Program-made: the position numbers and the translations under genes
NCBI RefSeq assembly: GCF_004919105.1
Contig: NZ_STGK01000010.1
Coordinates: forward strand, 124,001-188,000
Direction: 5' to 3'
From: Nocardioides sp. GY 10113
Lineage (GTDB): Bacteria > Actinomycetota > Actinomycetes > Propionibacteriales > Nocardioidaceae
Length of the DNA stretch: 64,000 bases
Notes under the pieces: generated by a model
The model's input: only the letters and a program-made list of their open reading frames with translations
Database searches by the model: none
What the model was told of the DNA's origin: nothing
Shown here: positions 63,832 to 64,000 of the stretch, piece after piece
How positions within the stretch are numbered: position 1 is the first letter of the stretch
Layout: every line of letters starts with the position of its first letter

Positions 63832-63839
63832 GCGAGGCT

Positions 63840-64000
63840 TCAGCCCGTGTAGGGGACCTCGGTGCTCCAGGCCGACTCGTCCTGGTGGGCGGCCGCCCAG
63901 ATCGCCTCCGCGACCCGGTCAGGGGTGAACGGCCCCTCCTTCGCCAGGGCGCCGCGCACCGTGACTGACACCGCGCGGATCCCGTCCCGCTTGAGGGTCG
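63840..64000 (-). CDS. Short-chain dehydrogenase/reductase, C-terminal fragment (window edge)
   Basis: The frame is open from the right edge to TGA at 63842-63840 and gives about 53 residues: TLKRDGIRAVSVTVRGAL, AKEGPFTPDRVAEAIWAAAHQ and DESAWSTEVPYTG. The pattern VAEAIWxxxxQxxSAWSTEV is the usual C-terminus of classical SDRs. The rest of the gene, with the cofactor and catalytic motifs, lies beyond the window, so the substrate class cannot be given. Confidence 0.7.
   Translation of the reverse strand, partial: TLKRDGIRAVSVTVRGALAKEGPFTPDRVAEAIWAAAHQDESAWSTEVPYTG

Overview
The window is high-GC DNA with dense, often 4-nt-overlapping genes and many GTG starts. Gene content (F420-type luciferase-like monooxygenases, a BldG-like anti-sigma antagonist, an actinobacterial helicase/Tad secretion neighbourhood, GTP-dependent PEP carboxykinase, H+-pyrophosphatase) points to an actinobacterium, most likely a member of the Nocardioidaceae (Nocardioides/Pimelobacter type). 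The genus is an inference from style and synteny. There is no phage, plasmid, rRNA or CRISPR locus.

Layout. 1-2225 is the N-terminal part of a large secreted DUF11-repeat surface protein that leaves the window at its left edge. 2430-9476 holds a MarR regulator and a five-gene valine (isobutyryl-CoA) catabolic operon (mmsA, acyl-CoA dehydrogenase, 3-hydroxyisobutyryl-CoA hydrolase, mmsB, enoyl-CoA hydratase) behind a clear palindromic operator. 9477-17712 is an oxidoreductase-rich stretch (two SDRs, two LLM flavin/F420 monooxygenases, a flavin reductase, an aldo/keto reductase) with a DHA2 drug exporter. 17781-20815 has a YhgE/Pip-like membrane protein divergent from its probable TetR repressor over a perfect 22-bp inverted repeat, then a universal stress protein. 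20885-25312 has two secreted proteins, a lower-GC patch with a broken excisionase-like gene, and tRNA-Thr(CGT).

25994-32264 is the most unusual locus: a minus-strand operon of a response-regulator receiver fused to a PIG-L deacetylase, an ATP-grasp ligase, a PHP hydrolase, a processive GT2 glycosyltransferase, a small membrane protein and a PAS histidine kinase. All but one junction overlap by 4 nt. It looks like a two-component system whose output is an enzyme of amino-sugar/glycan metabolism.

32367-44850 is core: a secreted alpha/beta hydrolase, holB-tmk, an SGNH hydrolase, topA, a methyltransferase, hppA and a BldG-like STAS protein. 44993-56292 is the helicase/Tad pilus neighbourhood (DECH helicase, TadA/B/C, CpaE/Ssd, pilin, TadE/G-like) with an inserted FAD oxidoreductase, then a HAD phosphatase and a degenerate Fic-like protein, in an order like that of mycobacteria. 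56399-61344 has a methyltransferase and a LytS/LytTR two-component system followed by a small membrane protein and a sodium:solute symporter. 61489-64000 has pckG and the tail of an SDR.

Two dispersed repeat families sit only at gene 3' ends. A long hairpin family has three copies, all between convergent genes; the other contains GGTTTCGAGG...CACCTCAACCACC, and one of its copies supplies a stop codon. CRP/GlxR-like palindromes occur upstream of the SGNH hydrolase (perfect consensus) and hppA (one mismatch).
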